NCBI RefSeq assembly: GCF_017368455.1
Contig: NZ_JAFNJU010000002.1
Coordinates: 248,001 to 312,000, forward strand
DNA length: 64,000 nucleotides
Direction of reading: 5' to 3'
DNA from: Proteiniclasticum aestuarii
GTDB lineage: Bacteria; Bacillota; Clostridia; Clostridiales; Clostridiaceae
The notes beneath the pieces are model-generated. The model saw only the letters and a program-made list of their open reading frames with translations, did no database searches and was not told where the DNA came from. This document shows, piece by piece, positions 17,800 to 28,354 of this stretch. The number at the start of each line of letters is the position of its first letter. Within the stretch, counting starts at the first letter, position 1. The translations under genes and the position numbers were made by a program.

Positions 17800-19188
17800 T
17801 TACTCAACTCCTTCGGGTTCCTTAGGGATGTATTTGTCGATGTATTCGTCTCTGATTCTCTTCAGCTCGTTTCTTGGCAGGATCTTCAGAAGCTCCCAGC
17901 CCAGGTCCAGTGTATCGGTGATTTCTCTGTTGGTCTCATAGCCCTGATTGACATATCTCTTTTCAAAGGCTTCTGCGAAGTCCGCAAAGGCTTTGTCTGA
18001 TTCAGACAGAGCGGATTCACCAAGGATGACCGCAAGCTCCTTCGCTTCCTTACCGGTTGCGTAGGCTGCGAACAGCTGGTTCATGGTATCTGCGTGATCC
18101 TCTCTTGTCTTGTCACGGCCGATACCCTTATCCTTCAGTCTGGACAGGGATGGCAGCACATCAATAGGTGGCTCGATTCCTCTCTTGTAGAGGTCTCTGG
18201 AAAGGATGATCTGCCCCTCTGTGATATACCCTGTAAGGTCAGGAATCGGATGCGTCTTGTCATCCTCAGGCATGGTCAGGATCGGAATCTGTGTAATGGA
18301 GCCGCCCCTTCCCTTGATTCTTCCCGCTCTTTCGTACAGGGTGGAAAGGTCAGTATAGAGGTATCCTGGATATCCACGTCTACCCGGTACTTCCTTTCTC
18401 GCTGCAGAGGTCTCACGAAGCGCTTCCGCATAGTTTGTCAGGTCTGTGAGAATAACCAGCACGTGCATACCCTTCTCGAAGGCAAGGTATTCGGCACAGG
18501 TCAGCGCCATTCTAGGTGTCGCGATTCTTTCGATGGCAGGGTCATTGGCCAGGTTCATGAACAGAACCGCACGGTCGATGGCGCCTGTCTTCTTGAAGTC
18601 GTCGATGAAGAACTGCGCTTCTTCAAAAGTGATACCGATGGCTCCGAAAACAACCGCAAACTTATCTCCCTTTCCAAGGACCCTCGCCTGTCTTGCAATC
18701 TGCGCTGCAAGGTCGGCATGGGGAAGACCTGAACCGGAGAAGATCGGAAGCTTCTGACCACGTACCAGGGTGTTCAGTCCGTCGATGGCTGAAACACCGG
18801 TCTGAATGAATTCGGACGGATAGTCTCTTGCTACGGGGTTGATGGGCACACCGTTGATGTCCAGTCTCTGATCCGGAATGATTTCAGGTCCGCCGTCTTT
18901 CGGTCTTCCCAGACCATCGAAGATTCGACCGATCATGCTTTCCGCAACACCCAGTTCAAGAGGTTTTCCAAGGAATCTTACTTTGGTCCCTTTCAGGTTG
19001 ATTCCAGTGGAACCTTCGAAGAGCTGAATCATGGCTTTGTCGCCATCGATTTCAAGCACTCTTCCTCTTCTTTTTTCTCCGGTCTGGATTTCGATCTCCA
19101 CGAGTTCCTCGTACTTGACGCCTTCCACACCTTCCACGACCATAAGAGGTCCTACAACTTCGGTTACTGTCCTGTATTCTTTAAGCAT
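17800..19188 (-). CDS. ntpB: V-type ATPase subunit B (non-catalytic)
   Basis: Non-catalytic nucleotide-binding subunit that alternates with subunit A in the V1 hexamer. The 462-residue length is typical. The N-terminal beta-barrel starts at [12 protein letters not shown], and the central domain contains [18 protein letters not shown], which replaces the P-loop found in [22 protein letters not shown] near residue 275 is the conserved B-subunit signature. It overlaps the end of ntpA by 8 bases. Confidence 0.97.
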   Translation of the reverse strand: MLKEYRTVTEVVGPLMVVEGVEGVKYEELVEIEIQTGEKRRGRVLEIDGDKAMIQLFEGSTGINLKGTKVRFLGKPLELGVAESMIGRIFDGLGRPKDGGPEIIPDQRLDINGVPINPVARDYPSEFIQTGVSAIDGLNTLVRGQKLPIFSGSGLPHADLAAQIARQARVLGKGDKFAVVFGAIGITFEEAQFFIDDFKKTGAIDRAVLFMNLANDPAIERIATPRMALTCAEYLAFEKGMHVLVILTDLTNYAEALRETSAARKEVPGRRGYPGYLYTDLSTLYERAGRIKGRGGSITQIPILTMPEDDKTHPIPDLTGYITEGQIILSRDLYKRGIEPPIDVLPSLSRLKDKGIGRDKTREDHADTMNQLFAAYATGKEAKELAVILGESALSESDKAFADFAEAFEKRYVNQGYETNREITDTLDLGWELLKILPRNELKRIRDEYIDKYIPKEPEGVE

Positions 19189-20944
19189 TCAGGATCCCTC
19201 CTTCTGCGATGAGATCGTCCATGATCTTCGTAAGTTCAGTCTTGATGTCTGCGATCTTGCCGATGTCGGACTCATCAAGATATTTTGCTCTGGCGATCTT
19301 GTCTCTGATTTCCAGATTGATCAGATCACTGAGATAGATGCCGTTTTTGAGGGCTCTCAGACCTTCATCATAGAAGTGAAGCACAAGGTCCAGCATGAGA
19401 TTCTGCTTGTCCAGGGATGCATAGGTATCCACTTCGTGGAACGCATTCTGCTGCAGGAAGTCTTCTCGGATGGACTTGGATGCTTCCAGCTTCAGCTGGT
19501 CGGTCTCTGAAAGAGAGTCACGTCCTACAAGTCTTACGATTTCCTGCAGGGAGGACTCTTCCTGCAGAAGGCTCATGGCCTTGATACGATTGTCTGCAAA
19601 GTTTTCATGCACATTCTGGTTCATCCATCCGTCTACCTTGGACTGGTACAGGGAATAGGAGTTCATCCAGTTGATGGCTGGGAAATGTCTTCTGTAAGCA
19701 AGGCTTGCATCCAGTCCCCAGAACACTTTGACGATTCGAAGAGTCGCCTGGGATACCGGCTCCGAAATATCTCCTCCTGGAGGGGATACGGCACCGATGA
19801 TGGTCAGGGCACCGATACGGTTGTCACTGCCATAGCAGTTGACCTTACCGGCTCTTTCATAGAACTCGGCCGCTCTGGATCCAAGATACGCAGGATACCC
19901 TTCATCACCAGGCATTTCTTCCAGTCTACCAGACATCTCTCTCAGCGCTTCCGCCCATCTGGATGTGGAGTCTGCCATGATGGCTACGCTGTAGCCCATG
20001 TCTCTGAAGTATTCCGCGATGGTGATTCCTGTATAGATGGAAGCCTCTCTGGCTGCCACCGGCATGTTGGATGTATTGGCGATCAGAACGGTTCTCTTCA
20101 TGAGAGACTCACCGGTCTTCGGGTCTTTGATTTCGGGGAACTCGAGAAGAACGTCCGTCATCTCGTTTCCACGCTCACCGCAGCCTACATAGACCACGAT
20201 TTCAGAATCCGCCCACTTGGCCAGCTGATGCTGAACAACGGTCTTACCGGATCCGAAGGGTCCTGGAACCGCAGCGGTTCCTCCCTTGGTGATGGGGAAG
20301 AAGGTATCGATGACTCGCTGCCCTGTAACAAGAGGCTCGTCAGGATTGATTTTGCTTTCATATCCTCTCTGCTTTCTTACAGGCCACTTCTGCATCATCA
20401 TGAGTTCTTCGCCGGATTCCAGTACGCATACGGTATCCACAACGGTGAACTCTCCTTCTCTGATTTCCTTTACTGTGCCTGAGATTCCTGCAGGCACCAT
20501 GATCTTGTGCAGCACAACGGTGGTTTCCTGGACAGTTCCGATGACATCCCCCTGGGATACTTCATCGCCGACCTTCACCGTTGGTGTGAATTTCCATAAC
20601 TTTTCTCGGTTCAGGGATGGTACAACCACTCCTTTTTCAAGAAAATCTCCCACCAGTTCCATAATTGCATTCAGAGGTCTCTGTATTCCGTCGAACATGG
20701 ACTCGATGAGTCCAGGTCCCAGTTCCACGGAAAGAGGTTCTCCTGTTGTATATACAGGCTCGCCAGGTCCGATTCCAGTGGTTTCTTCATAAACCTGGAT
20801 GGATGCCCTGTCGCCTCTCATTTCGATTATTTCACCAATGAGCTTTCTATCTGAAACTTGAACCACGTCATAGACGTTGGCTTCATCCATACCCTCTGCA
20901 ACAACAAGGGGGCCGGACACTTTGATTATTTTTCCGACTTTCAT
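19181..20944 (-). CDS. ntpA: V-type ATPase catalytic subunit A
   Basis: Catalytic subunit of the V1 sector. The 587-residue length is normal for bacterial A subunits and excludes an intein. The Walker A motif GPFGSGKT lies near residue 232. GCGERGNEM near residue 256 and [14 protein letters not shown] near residue 330 supply catalytic and arginine residues. The extra non-homologous region between the barrel and the P-loop, diagnostic of V/A-type catalytic subunits, is present. It lies 13 bases after the gene for subunit F. Confidence 0.97.
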   Translation of the reverse strand: MKVGKIIKVSGPLVVAEGMDEANVYDVVQVSDRKLIGEIIEMRGDRASIQVYEETTGIGPGEPVYTTGEPLSVELGPGLIESMFDGIQRPLNAIMELVGDFLEKGVVVPSLNREKLWKFTPTVKVGDEVSQGDVIGTVQETTVVLHKIMVPAGISGTVKEIREGEFTVVDTVCVLESGEELMMMQKWPVRKQRGYESKINPDEPLVTGQRVIDTFFPITKGGTAAVPGPFGSGKTVVQHQLAKWADSEIVVYVGCGERGNEMTDVLLEFPEIKDPKTGESLMKRTVLIANTSNMPVAAREASIYTGITIAEYFRDMGYSVAIMADSTSRWAEALREMSGRLEEMPGDEGYPAYLGSRAAEFYERAGKVNCYGSDNRIGALTIIGAVSPPGGDISEPVSQATLRIVKVFWGLDASLAYRRHFPAINWMNSYSLYQSKVDGWMNQNVHENFADNRIKAMSLLQEESSLQEIVRLVGRDSLSETDQLKLEASKSIREDFLQQNAFHEVDTYASLDKQNLMLDLVLHFYDEGLRALKNGIYLSDLINLEIRDKIARAKYLDESDIGKIADIKTELTKIMDDLIAEGGILNA

Positions 20945-20957
20945 TAGAGCGCTCCTT

Positions 20958-21266
20958 CTATAATATATTTGAACCTACAGCTTTTTCCACATTCTCGTTG
21001 ATTCTGTCCAGACCGATATTCAGGCTTCCCTGATTGCTTGGAATCAGGATCACCGCAGGAACGATTTCCTTGTTATATCGTTCAATGGACTCCGGAATGA
21101 GCACAGCTGACTGTTCAGTGATAAACACTACTCCATATTTCTTCATGGCCAGAGTATCCAGGGTTTTTCTGGTCTCCTCGGGTCCAACCACAGGGAATAC
21201 ATCGATGCCCAGTGCCTTGAAAGGCAGTATGGAATCCTTGTCCCCGATTACTCCTATCTTATACAT
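20958..21266 (-). CDS. ntpF: V-type ATPase subunit F (called NtpG in Enterococcus)
   Basis: Small rotor subunit of about 102 residues that binds subunit D. The N-terminus [12 protein letters not shown] and the FFITEQ-like segment VVFITEQSA near residue 50 are typical, as is IPSNQGS near residue 78. The ATG at 21266 matches the usual start of the family; a GTG at 21275 with AAAGG four bases before it is an alternative. It overlaps the 3' end of ntpC in either case. Confidence 0.93.
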   Translation of the reverse strand: MYKIGVIGDKDSILPFKALGIDVFPVVGPEETRKTLDTLAMKKYGVVFITEQSAVLIPESIERYNKEIVPAVILIPSNQGSLNIGLDRINENVEKAVGSNIL

Positions 21267-22260
21267 ATAAATCACGCAACCTTTCCCTGATGACTTCTGG
21301 AGAAAGCTTATTGATCTTTGAAATCATGATGATTCTCAATGCCTTGATTTCAGCTTCCTTGGCATGCAGGTAGGAAAACAGCGGTTCTGGTCCAAAGACA
21401 ATATTTCTCGAAGGTTCATTGATCTCCATGAGTCTATTGTCGATGATTTTCTCAAAATCACTCAGCCTACCGGTTCTTCGAAATGCCTCCAGTCCCTCTG
21501 TCAGCGGTTTCCCGATATCTTCCTTTCGGAATTTATCCAGAATGCCGTCCAGTGTGTCGTTGATGGAATATAGAATCTTGTCTCTGTCTATGGCTCCTCC
21601 ATCCAGAAGAACCTCTTCCAGGAATTTCATTTCCTTATCCATTTTCTTGACACGAATCAGCGTCTTCATATTGGTGAAGTCCACCTGATTCTTCACGAAC
21701 TCCTGAAACATCGGAATGTCCGTCTCATCAGCCAGTGCACGGAGGTGTCTGTAGTAATGACGATCCAAAACGATGTCGATCATCTGAGGATCGCCGCTCT
21801 TCTCGTATTCTTCTACAGTCTCCTTTAGCGCTTCTCCGATTCTCCTGTCAAGGTCCGAGAAGTCCTCCTGGGACATGGCCGCCTTAAGCTTCGTCAGGTC
21901 TTCTGTTCCATAGGGAACATAAAGAGCAGACAGGCTCTTTCCCAGAACGCGCTCTTTCACGAGCACCTTCAGGTTGTGGTAATCATACTTGAGAGACAGA
22001 AGCTTTGTTATGATCTTTTCACCAGTGAGCTCATCCATGAGCTTGTATACTCTTCTGAGCTCTGCTGAAAGAATGTTCTCATAATCTTCAGGTCGTGCCA
22101 CATTACTTAGATGCTGCTGGTATTCCGTTTCCCCAAGGATTCTGAACACTTCGTCCATGTCCTTGGCATCCACCATTCTTTCCAGTCTTGCGCGAGATAG
22201 GAGCCTTTTTTCAAGAACTTTTATTCTGATGACAGCTTGGGAAAAATCCATTCTGTTCAT
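21259..22260 (-). CDS. ntpC: V-type ATPase subunit C (d-type rotor cap)
   Basis: Subunit that caps the membrane ring and links it to the central shaft. The 333-residue protein has the family pattern: [12 protein letters not shown] near residue 12, [22 protein letters not shown] near residue 27, and [11 protein letters not shown] in the middle, repeated in the second half as [18 protein letters not shown] precedes the ATG. It lies 10 bases after ntpE. Confidence 0.95.
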   Translation of the reverse strand: MNRMDFSQAVIRIKVLEKRLLSRARLERMVDAKDMDEVFRILGETEYQQHLSNVARPEDYENILSAELRRVYKLMDELTGEKIITKLLSLKYDYHNLKVLVKERVLGKSLSALYVPYGTEDLTKLKAAMSQEDFSDLDRRIGEALKETVEEYEKSGDPQMIDIVLDRHYYRHLRALADETDIPMFQEFVKNQVDFTNMKTLIRVKKMDKEMKFLEEVLLDGGAIDRDKILYSINDTLDGILDKFRKEDIGKPLTEGLEAFRRTGRLSDFEKIIDNRLMEINEPSRNIVFGPEPLFSYLHAKEAEIKALRIIMISKINKLSPEVIRERLRDLYV

Positions 22261-22270
22261 GAAATCCCTC

Positions 22271-22825
22271 CTATTCCTTAAATAATGCGTCTGCTACATC
22301 TTTGACCAGCTCATCGCGGTAGAAGTCGACCATGTCATTGAAATTGTAGTTCAATGAGATCTTGTCGTCTTTCACCTGGAAGCCGGATTCCACGGACTCC
22401 TCAGAAATTTCGTATCCCAGACCCAGTGCCTTGAGATCGTCTCTGTATTCCTTCTTCACCAGAAGGGTTTCCGTACCCTTCAGGTTCAGAGAAGATAAAG
22501 TCGTTTTCACATATTCTATATACTGATCCTTTGGCAGTTCGCCAAGTCTCTTCTTTGCTTCTTCAAAAACCTTGTCGATGATTCTCTGCTTACTGCTTAA
22601 AACCTCATTACGGCTGTTGACTTCTGCATTGGAAATCATTCTTTCCTTCAGGAGATTCGCATCGAATGCCGCTTTCTCAAGCATCTTCGCCTTCTTCTCC
22701 TCAGCTTCTTTGACCTTCCTTGAAACAGTATCCTTGCTGAAAGCTTCTGCTTCTCCGATCTGTCTCTGAGCCTTGATCTTGGCTTCTTCCAGAATCTTAT
22801 CTGTTAGATTTCCCAGATTGGACAT
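22271..22825 (-). CDS. ntpE: V-type ATPase subunit E (peripheral stator stalk)
   Basis: Stator subunit of 184 residues. A long charged N-terminal helix (about residues 10-90) is followed by a compact C-terminal domain (about 95-184), the standard E-subunit layout. The helix would pair with the coiled-coil product of the first gene of the operon. AAGGAAG precedes the ATG. Its place between K and C matches Enterococcus and clostridial operons. Confidence 0.92.
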   Translation of the reverse strand: MSNLGNLTDKILEEAKIKAQRQIGEAEAFSKDTVSRKVKEAEEKKAKMLEKAAFDANLLKERMISNAEVNSRNEVLSSKQRIIDKVFEEAKKRLGELPKDQYIEYVKTTLSSLNLKGTETLLVKKEYRDDLKALGLGYEISEESVESGFQVKDDKISLNYNFNDMVDFYRDELVKDVADALFKE

Positions 22826-22872
22826 TTACTCACTTCCTTTATCGTCGTTTGCTCAAAAAATTCTCTGACTTC

Positions 22873-23352
<480 letters not shown>

Positions 23353-23371
23353 TTAAATTTCCTCCTAAATT

Positions 23372-25318
23372 TTATTCCACGTTGATGTATTTTGATTTAT
23401 TTCTAAATAATTTAAATGCCTTTCCTCCGCCTTCATAGAACTTACCGAAAAATTCCACGTAGGTCAGTCTTGAAGTATGCACGTATGCGCTCAAGGCAGA
23501 AAGGAACAGATTGAATAACTGACCGAATACGAAGATGATGATCCCCGGAAGAATTCCGATGGGTCCCATGTCAAAAAGCATGTTCATGATCATATTCATG
23601 GCCACAGCGATGAATCCGCCTGAAAGCCCTAAAGCCATCAGTCTTGAGTAGGATACAAAGTCTCCGATATATCCGGATATGCCGTAGAGGGAGTAGAAAC
23701 CGCCAGCAAGCTTACCGCCTACGGACTTGTTCTCTCTTCCTCCGGTTAAAACGATGCCCACCATACCGATGATCATGACCCACATGGATATGGGCTGCAC
23801 CACATCAGGTACGGGCACGAATCCTGCTGCCAGGAATCCGATGGCGCCCATGAGTGCCATATACCAGAATCCCACATCAAAGAGCGCATCCAGCGGCTTT
23901 CCTTCTCGGAAGGAGAGGTACGCCTTGATGGCCAGTGCATAGAACAGATGGATTCCACCGAATATGATGGAGATCACAAGAAGCTCCGTATACTGTTCCA
24001 TGGGTGCGATCAGGGACGGCAGTGTGATCAGGTCTCCGAAGAAGGATCCGTAGATCAGTCCCCATGCGATGACACTGAAGCTTAAATAGAACAGGAACTT
24101 CACGAAAAGCTTCGTTCCCTTGTCCAGATTGAAGAATTTCAGCGCCACACCTGTGATGGCCAGAAGGATGATTCCATAGGCCAGATCCGCAACCATCATG
24201 CCGAAAAAGGCAAAATAGAATGGCGCAAGATAAGGAGTCGGATCCACACTGTTGTAAGTAGGCAGCGCATACATGGTGGTGAGACTCTCGAAGGTCTCAC
24301 TGAAGCTTCCATTCTTCAGAAGAATGGGCACTTCCTTGTCTGTATCCACCGCATCTTCGATTTCCAGATAAAAGGCATTGTCCTGTGCGCCTTCCACCGC
24401 TTTTCGAAACTGCACCGCTTTCTCTGTAGGTACATAACCTGATATGACATTGACATTTTCCGTCTTCAGGAAATTGGATTCCGCTGCAAATCTGAGTTTC
24501 TTGTTCAGAAGATACTCATAGACCTCTTCAAACTGAGGCAGATGATTCGCCATGGATTTGATTTCCGATTTCACTTCAGCCTTTTCACTCTTCATTCTGC
24601 TGAGCTCGACTCTGATCTTCTCCATCTCCGAAGTGGGTGTCCCCTCTGTGGGAATGGACAGACTGGTGTAGCTGTTGTTTCTCAGTATTTCGTTGAACTC
24701 TTCTCTTTCCGTGGAAGAGGTGATTCCTAAAATATATGCTTCATCCTTACCTTCGCTTAACACTTCGAAATGGGTCTCTTTAAGAGGCTCCAGATCGCTC
24801 TTCAGCTTTTCCATGAGCTTTTTAGGAACGGTGCCTGTAAAGACTTCACTGAAGGTGAAATCTCTCAAGGACTTGACTTCGTAGTCCAGTTTTTTCCAAG
24901 GCCTCAGTTCTTCAGTGAGGGCCTTGAGCTTCATTTCTTCCTGACTTAGATGGTCAATCTTTCCAGTAAGGGCTCTGAACTTTGAAATGATGGGATCATA
25001 ATCAAATTCAGCCACCTTGTCTTCCAGTTCCTGGAAGGTAAAGCTGTCCTTACCCTTAATCATTGCCTTTATTCCTGATTCTCTCTGGTCATACTGTTTC
25101 AGAAGGTCCAGCGCATATTTCACGCTCTGGATCTCTTCATCGATGACCACAAGGTCTGCAGGAACTTCCAAGGTTTCAAGGCCTTCTTCCGATAAGGTTT
25201 CATCAGCCTTCAGATCAGTAAAGTGAACAGATCCGAACTTCTGCAGTTCATGCAGAAGCCTGTCCCGATCCGAGTCGAAGGTAAATAAGCTGAAGCTGCT
25301 CATCTTAACGATTGCCAT
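23372..25318 (-). CDS. ntpI: V-type ATPase subunit I (a subunit)
   Basis: Membrane stator subunit of 648 residues. The N-terminal cytosolic half (about 1-330) is rich in coiled coil and anchors the peripheral stalks. The C-terminal half has about seven to eight hydrophobic segments and provides the ion half-channels. YLAPFYFAFFGMMVADLAYG near residue 353 and FVSYSRLMALGLSG near residue 562 are the conserved family motifs; the arginine of the latter is the likely essential one. It overlaps the first gene of the operon by 14 bases. Confidence 0.95.
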   Translation of the reverse strand: MAIVKMSSFSLFTFDSDRDRLLHELQKFGSVHFTDLKADETLSEEGLETLEVPADLVVIDEEIQSVKYALDLLKQYDQRESGIKAMIKGKDSFTFQELEDKVAEFDYDPIISKFRALTGKIDHLSQEEMKLKALTEELRPWKKLDYEVKSLRDFTFSEVFTGTVPKKLMEKLKSDLEPLKETHFEVLSEGKDEAYILGITSSTEREEFNEILRNNSYTSLSIPTEGTPTSEMEKIRVELSRMKSEKAEVKSEIKSMANHLPQFEEVYEYLLNKKLRFAAESNFLKTENVNVISGYVPTEKAVQFRKAVEGAQDNAFYLEIEDAVDTDKEVPILLKNGSFSETFESLTTMYALPTYNSVDPTPYLAPFYFAFFGMMVADLAYGIILLAITGVALKFFNLDKGTKLFVKFLFYLSFSVIAWGLIYGSFFGDLITLPSLIAPMEQYTELLVISIIFGGIHLFYALAIKAYLSFREGKPLDALFDVGFWYMALMGAIGFLAAGFVPVPDVVQPISMWVMIIGMVGIVLTGGRENKSVGGKLAGGFYSLYGISGYIGDFVSYSRLMALGLSGGFIAVAMNMIMNMLFDMGPIGILPGIIIFVFGQLFNLFLSALSAYVHTSRLTYVEFFGKFYEGGGKAFKLFRNKSKYINVE

Positions 25319-25631
25319 TTGCCTTCACAATCCTCTCTACTATAATATTTACTGCATCTCCAAGATCATTGACATCAAGAGACTCCAGTTTTGCTGCCTG
25401 GGACTTTCCTTCCTGAAGAATCGGTTGCGCAAGGGTTTCCCCTTCCTGTATCGCCTTTTCCTTCAGCGCCTGAGACTCTTTCTGTCCCCTGGCCATGATT
25501 TCCTTGAATTTCGTTTCGGCGAGCATTTCCGCATCACGCCTGATATCTCTCGCCTTCTGACTTGCCTCTGCTGTAAGATCCCGTGCTTTCTGCTCCGCTT
25601 CTCTTACTTTATCCAATGCTTCTTTTGCCAT
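25305..25631 (-). CDS. V-type ATPase peripheral stalk subunit (NtpF of Enterococcus / subunit H-G type)
   Basis: A 108-residue, Ala-, Lys- and Glu-rich protein predicted to be one long helix, matching the small coiled-coil subunit that pairs with subunit E in the peripheral stalk. It is the first gene of the operon, where this subunit is found in Enterococcus (there named NtpF). The ATG at 25631 is chosen because GGGGGTGATAG precedes it; a frame extended upstream has no such site. Sequence identity is low complexity, so the call rests on position and composition. Confidence 0.85.
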   Translation of the reverse strand: MAKEALDKVREAEQKARDLTAEASQKARDIRRDAEMLAETKFKEIMARGQKESQALKEKAIQEGETLAQPILQEGKSQAAKLESLDVNDLGDAVNIIVERIVKANGNR

Positions 25632-25649
25632 CCTATCACCCCCGTTCCT

Positions 25650-25688
25650 ATTTTGCTGTGCATTATGCAAAACGTTACCATACTGTAT
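25650..25688 (-). promoter_or_regulatory. Weak candidate promoter of the V-ATPase operon
   Basis: On the minus strand, CATAAT follows TTATAC by 17 bases a short way before the first gene. The match is weak. A palindrome TACCATGGTA lies slightly further upstream. The interval 25691-25791 shows no clear terminator for the next gene. Confidence 0.35.
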
Positions 25689-25791
25689 AATTTTACCATG
25701 GTATCCTTAAAACCGCTATGAAAAAGGAATGTGTATTCTTTATCATTTAAAGGGTTAAATAATACCACATAGATTATAGTTTACGCTAATT

Positions 25792-27465
25792 TCACACTGA
25801 TATCAACTGATTCTTGATAATTTCTCCACTTTTCTCATCATAAACCACCGGAGTATCAGCCATGAACACTTCTCCCGAGGTAAGATATCTCAATACATCC
25901 ATACTGAACATTTCCACATGGACCTTCCTGCCCAGCTCCTTGGAGAGCCTGCTTCTGAGTGTCCTGTCATCGGGGTAGCTTCTCTTAAGAAACGCCGGCA
26001 CGAACTGCTTCTTGTTCCCGGAAAGCCAGTCGTATTTCAGCAGCTCATTGAGCACCACAGTCTGTGGTTTCCGGCCCCTTTCCGTAAGATAGGCGAGAGA
26101 AAACTCGAAAAGCACCTGATACTGCTCCTTGGCACCCAGACTTCTTCCCTTATACCTCTGCTGGAGATCCTCGCCCAGTTCCTTGTAGAAGCGGTAGGGA
26201 TCCTCCTCTTCCGCCAGGATATAGGTCAGGGCGGCGGAGAACCTTCCTGAATTGTAGTATTTTTCAAGGGCTTCCTCCGTGTGATGCAGACCGCGAAGAT
26301 CAGAGAAGCTCATCCAGCGGGTCTTCAGCACTTCATAGGGGGCATAGGGGCTGTACACGATGCCGTATTTTTCCGCATCCCTTTCCATGGGCGTGCCTTT
26401 GATGACCTTCAGAAAACCCAGCTGAAGCATGTCAGGCTGGAGGGCATAGACATCATTGAAGCTCTGATGGAAACTCTCCGGGGTGTCGTAGGGCAGCCCT
26501 GCGATGAGGTCCATATGGTTATGGATGTTTGAAAGCTTCACCAGCTCCTCAAGCTTCTCCAGCACCTGATGAAACCCGATGAACCGGTTGATGGCGACAA
26601 GAACATCCTGCCTTGTGCTCTGAATGCCCACCTCGAACTGGATCCTGCCCGCCGGTGCGGTCTGAAGAAGGGCCACATGCTCCTTTGTGATGAGGTCCGG
26701 GGAGATTTCAAAGTGAAAAGTCACCTCGGTGTCCAGGCCGATGAGGTAGGACCAGATGGCTTCACAATCGGGATGAATGTTGAAGGTCCGGTCAATGAAC
26801 TTCACCACCTTTGTGCCTGTCTGAAGGAGCTTCTCCACCCGCTCTTCCACATCTGCATAGGGAAGGAACCGAAGGTCCCTTTCCGAAGAAGACAGGCAGT
26901 AGCTGCACTGGTAGGGGCATCCTCGGGAGGCTTCTATGTAGGAAAGTTTTCCGGTGAGGTCCTCCCCTTCGTCATAGGGATAGGGAACCTGTCTCATATC
27001 CATCTTCTCCCGGTCGGGATTCAGGAAAATCTCAGCGCCTTCTCTGTAGGTCAGTCCTTTGACGCCTGAAAGATCCCTTCCATGGAAAAGAGAACCTAGA
27101 AGGTCCCCATAAGTAAGCTCCCCTTCTCCACGGATGATGTAGTCTCCAGCCATGATGGATAGGTGTTTCCTACTGTCATAGGTGACCTCAGGTCCTCCAT
27201 AAAGTATTCTGATATTCTCGTCTATACGTTTGATAAGCACAGAAAGTTCCCTGACCAGATCAAAGTTCCAGATATACACCGAGAACGCCACCAGGTCAGG
27301 TTTCCTTTCCAGAATTTCTTCCAGGATCTTGTCCTTCATTTCATTGATGGAAAACTCCAGCCTCTCGGTTTCCACATCAAGGTTCGCTGAAATCTTCTCC
27401 AGATACCGGAGGCTGATGTTGGTGTGAATGTATTTGGAATTGATTGCTGCAAGTACTACTTTCAT
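25792..27465 (-). CDS. B12-binding-domain radical SAM protein with C-terminal DUF4080
   Basis: A 557-residue protein in three parts. A cobalamin-binding Rossmann domain covers about residues 1-135. A radical SAM barrel follows, with the iron-sulfur motif CPYQCSYC near residue 181, inside YIEASRGCPYQCSYCLSS. A DUF4080-type C-terminal domain covers about 410-550. The substrate is unknown; related enzymes methylate or cyclise small molecules or cofactors. No DxHxxG-like B12 loop was located, so base-off binding is not certain. It begins 11 bases after the ZnDPC-like gene, so both are cotranscribed. Confidence 0.88.
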   Translation of the reverse strand: MKVVLAAINSKYIHTNISLRYLEKISANLDVETERLEFSINEMKDKILEEILERKPDLVAFSVYIWNFDLVRELSVLIKRIDENIRILYGGPEVTYDSRKHLSIMAGDYIIRGEGELTYGDLLGSLFHGRDLSGVKGLTYREGAEIFLNPDREKMDMRQVPYPYDEGEDLTGKLSYIEASRGCPYQCSYCLSSSERDLRFLPYADVEERVEKLLQTGTKVVKFIDRTFNIHPDCEAIWSYLIGLDTEVTFHFEISPDLITKEHVALLQTAPAGRIQFEVGIQSTRQDVLVAINRFIGFHQVLEKLEELVKLSNIHNHMDLIAGLPYDTPESFHQSFNDVYALQPDMLQLGFLKVIKGTPMERDAEKYGIVYSPYAPYEVLKTRWMSFSDLRGLHHTEEALEKYYNSGRFSAALTYILAEEEDPYRFYKELGEDLQQRYKGRSLGAKEQYQVLFEFSLAYLTERGRKPQTVVLNELLKYDWLSGNKKQFVPAFLKRSYPDDRTLRSRLSKELGRKVHVEMFSMDVLRYLTSGEVFMADTPVVYDEKSGEIIKNQLISV

Positions 27466-27476
27466 CTTCTGTTTCC

Positions 27477-28208
27477 TTATCTGTCTTTATAATATTTCTC
27501 ATAGTAGTCCAGAAGAAGCCCTGCCGTTGTATTCTGAGCCACTTCCAGCATTTTTCTGGAGAGGGTCTCGTACATGACTTCTTTGTCTTCTATGCTTTTG
27601 TATTTCTCATAATAGAAGTTGGCCACCACTGCATTTTCACGGATGTAGTCATCCAGGGTCTCAAACCTCAGAATACCGGAATCCACCGAATAATCGATTT
27701 CCGCAAAAATCTTCTTCTTGATCCAGGTCTCATAGGATTTGTGACTGTCCAGCAGCCTGTTGTTCACATGCTGAGGCACCGTCATGTCCTGGGCCAGATG
27801 GCAGAATACGCCCAGGTAGAAGACCGATCGCTCGATGTTCCCTTTTTCAAGATACAGCAGGGATTTATGCATGTTCTTCTGCGCTTCTGTCAGGCCATCG
27901 GAGAATCCGAAGAGCCCCTTCTGCTTCTCATTATGGTAGAAGTGGTTGATGGACTTGAAGTCCTGGTCTGCCCATGTGGCCCCCTCATTCAGGGATTTGA
28001 TGTGGTCTTTGTAGAACTCGGCGGCTTCAATATAGCCTTCATTCTCCAGAATCACCACCGCCTGAATGTTGATGAACCGGTGCACCATGCACGGAGTCTT
28101 GAATGCCATCTTTTTAAATGGATTGGCTGCAAGCATCATGCCCGTCAGCACTTTTCCATAGGTATTTTCAAATCTTTTCTTCTTTCTTTCTTCAAATATT
28201 CCTTCCAT
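27477..28208 (-). CDS. Zinc-dependent phospholipase C-like protein without signal peptide
   Basis: A 243-residue protein resembling the zinc phospholipase C / S1-P1 nuclease fold. Metal-ligand-like residues can be read as GATWADQD near residue 91, HFYH near residue 101 and FCHLAQDMTVPQH near residue 147, the last being the HxxxDxxxPxH type pattern. Secreted relatives such as alpha-toxin carry a signal peptide and have the first Trp at the mature N-terminus. This protein has neither, so it is probably intracellular or membrane-associated. The ATG at 28208 has GGAG 11 bases upstream and is preferred over a longer frame starting at 28337. It is cotranscribed with the radical SAM gene. Confidence 0.75.
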   Translation of the reverse strand: MEGIFEERKKKRFENTYGKVLTGMMLAANPFKKMAFKTPCMVHRFINIQAVVILENEGYIEAAEFYKDHIKSLNEGATWADQDFKSINHFYHNEKQKGLFGFSDGLTEAQKNMHKSLLYLEKGNIERSVFYLGVFCHLAQDMTVPQHVNNRLLDSHKSYETWIKKKIFAEIDYSVDSGILRFETLDDYIRENAVVANFYYEKYKSIEDKEVMYETLSRKMLEVAQNTTAGLLLDYYEKYYKDR

Positions 28209-28289
28209 TGGTAAAACAACTCCTTTGAGTTCAGATCCTGTTAACGCCTGAAACTCTCTTTCCCAATTGATAATGGATTTCAATTGTCT

Positions 28290-28330
28290 TACTACTATTA
28301 TAGGATATTTTACTTTGAAACACAAAAAAC
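28290..28330 (-). promoter_or_regulatory. Promoter of the ZnDPC / radical SAM operon
   Basis: On the minus strand TATAAT, with TTGTGT 17 bases upstream, lies about 90 bases before the ATG at 28208. The leader between contains ATTGATAATGG-type AT-rich sequence but no clear riboswitch. Confidence 0.5.
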
Positions 28331-28354
28331 AATCCATGAAAATTCCATAAGGAG

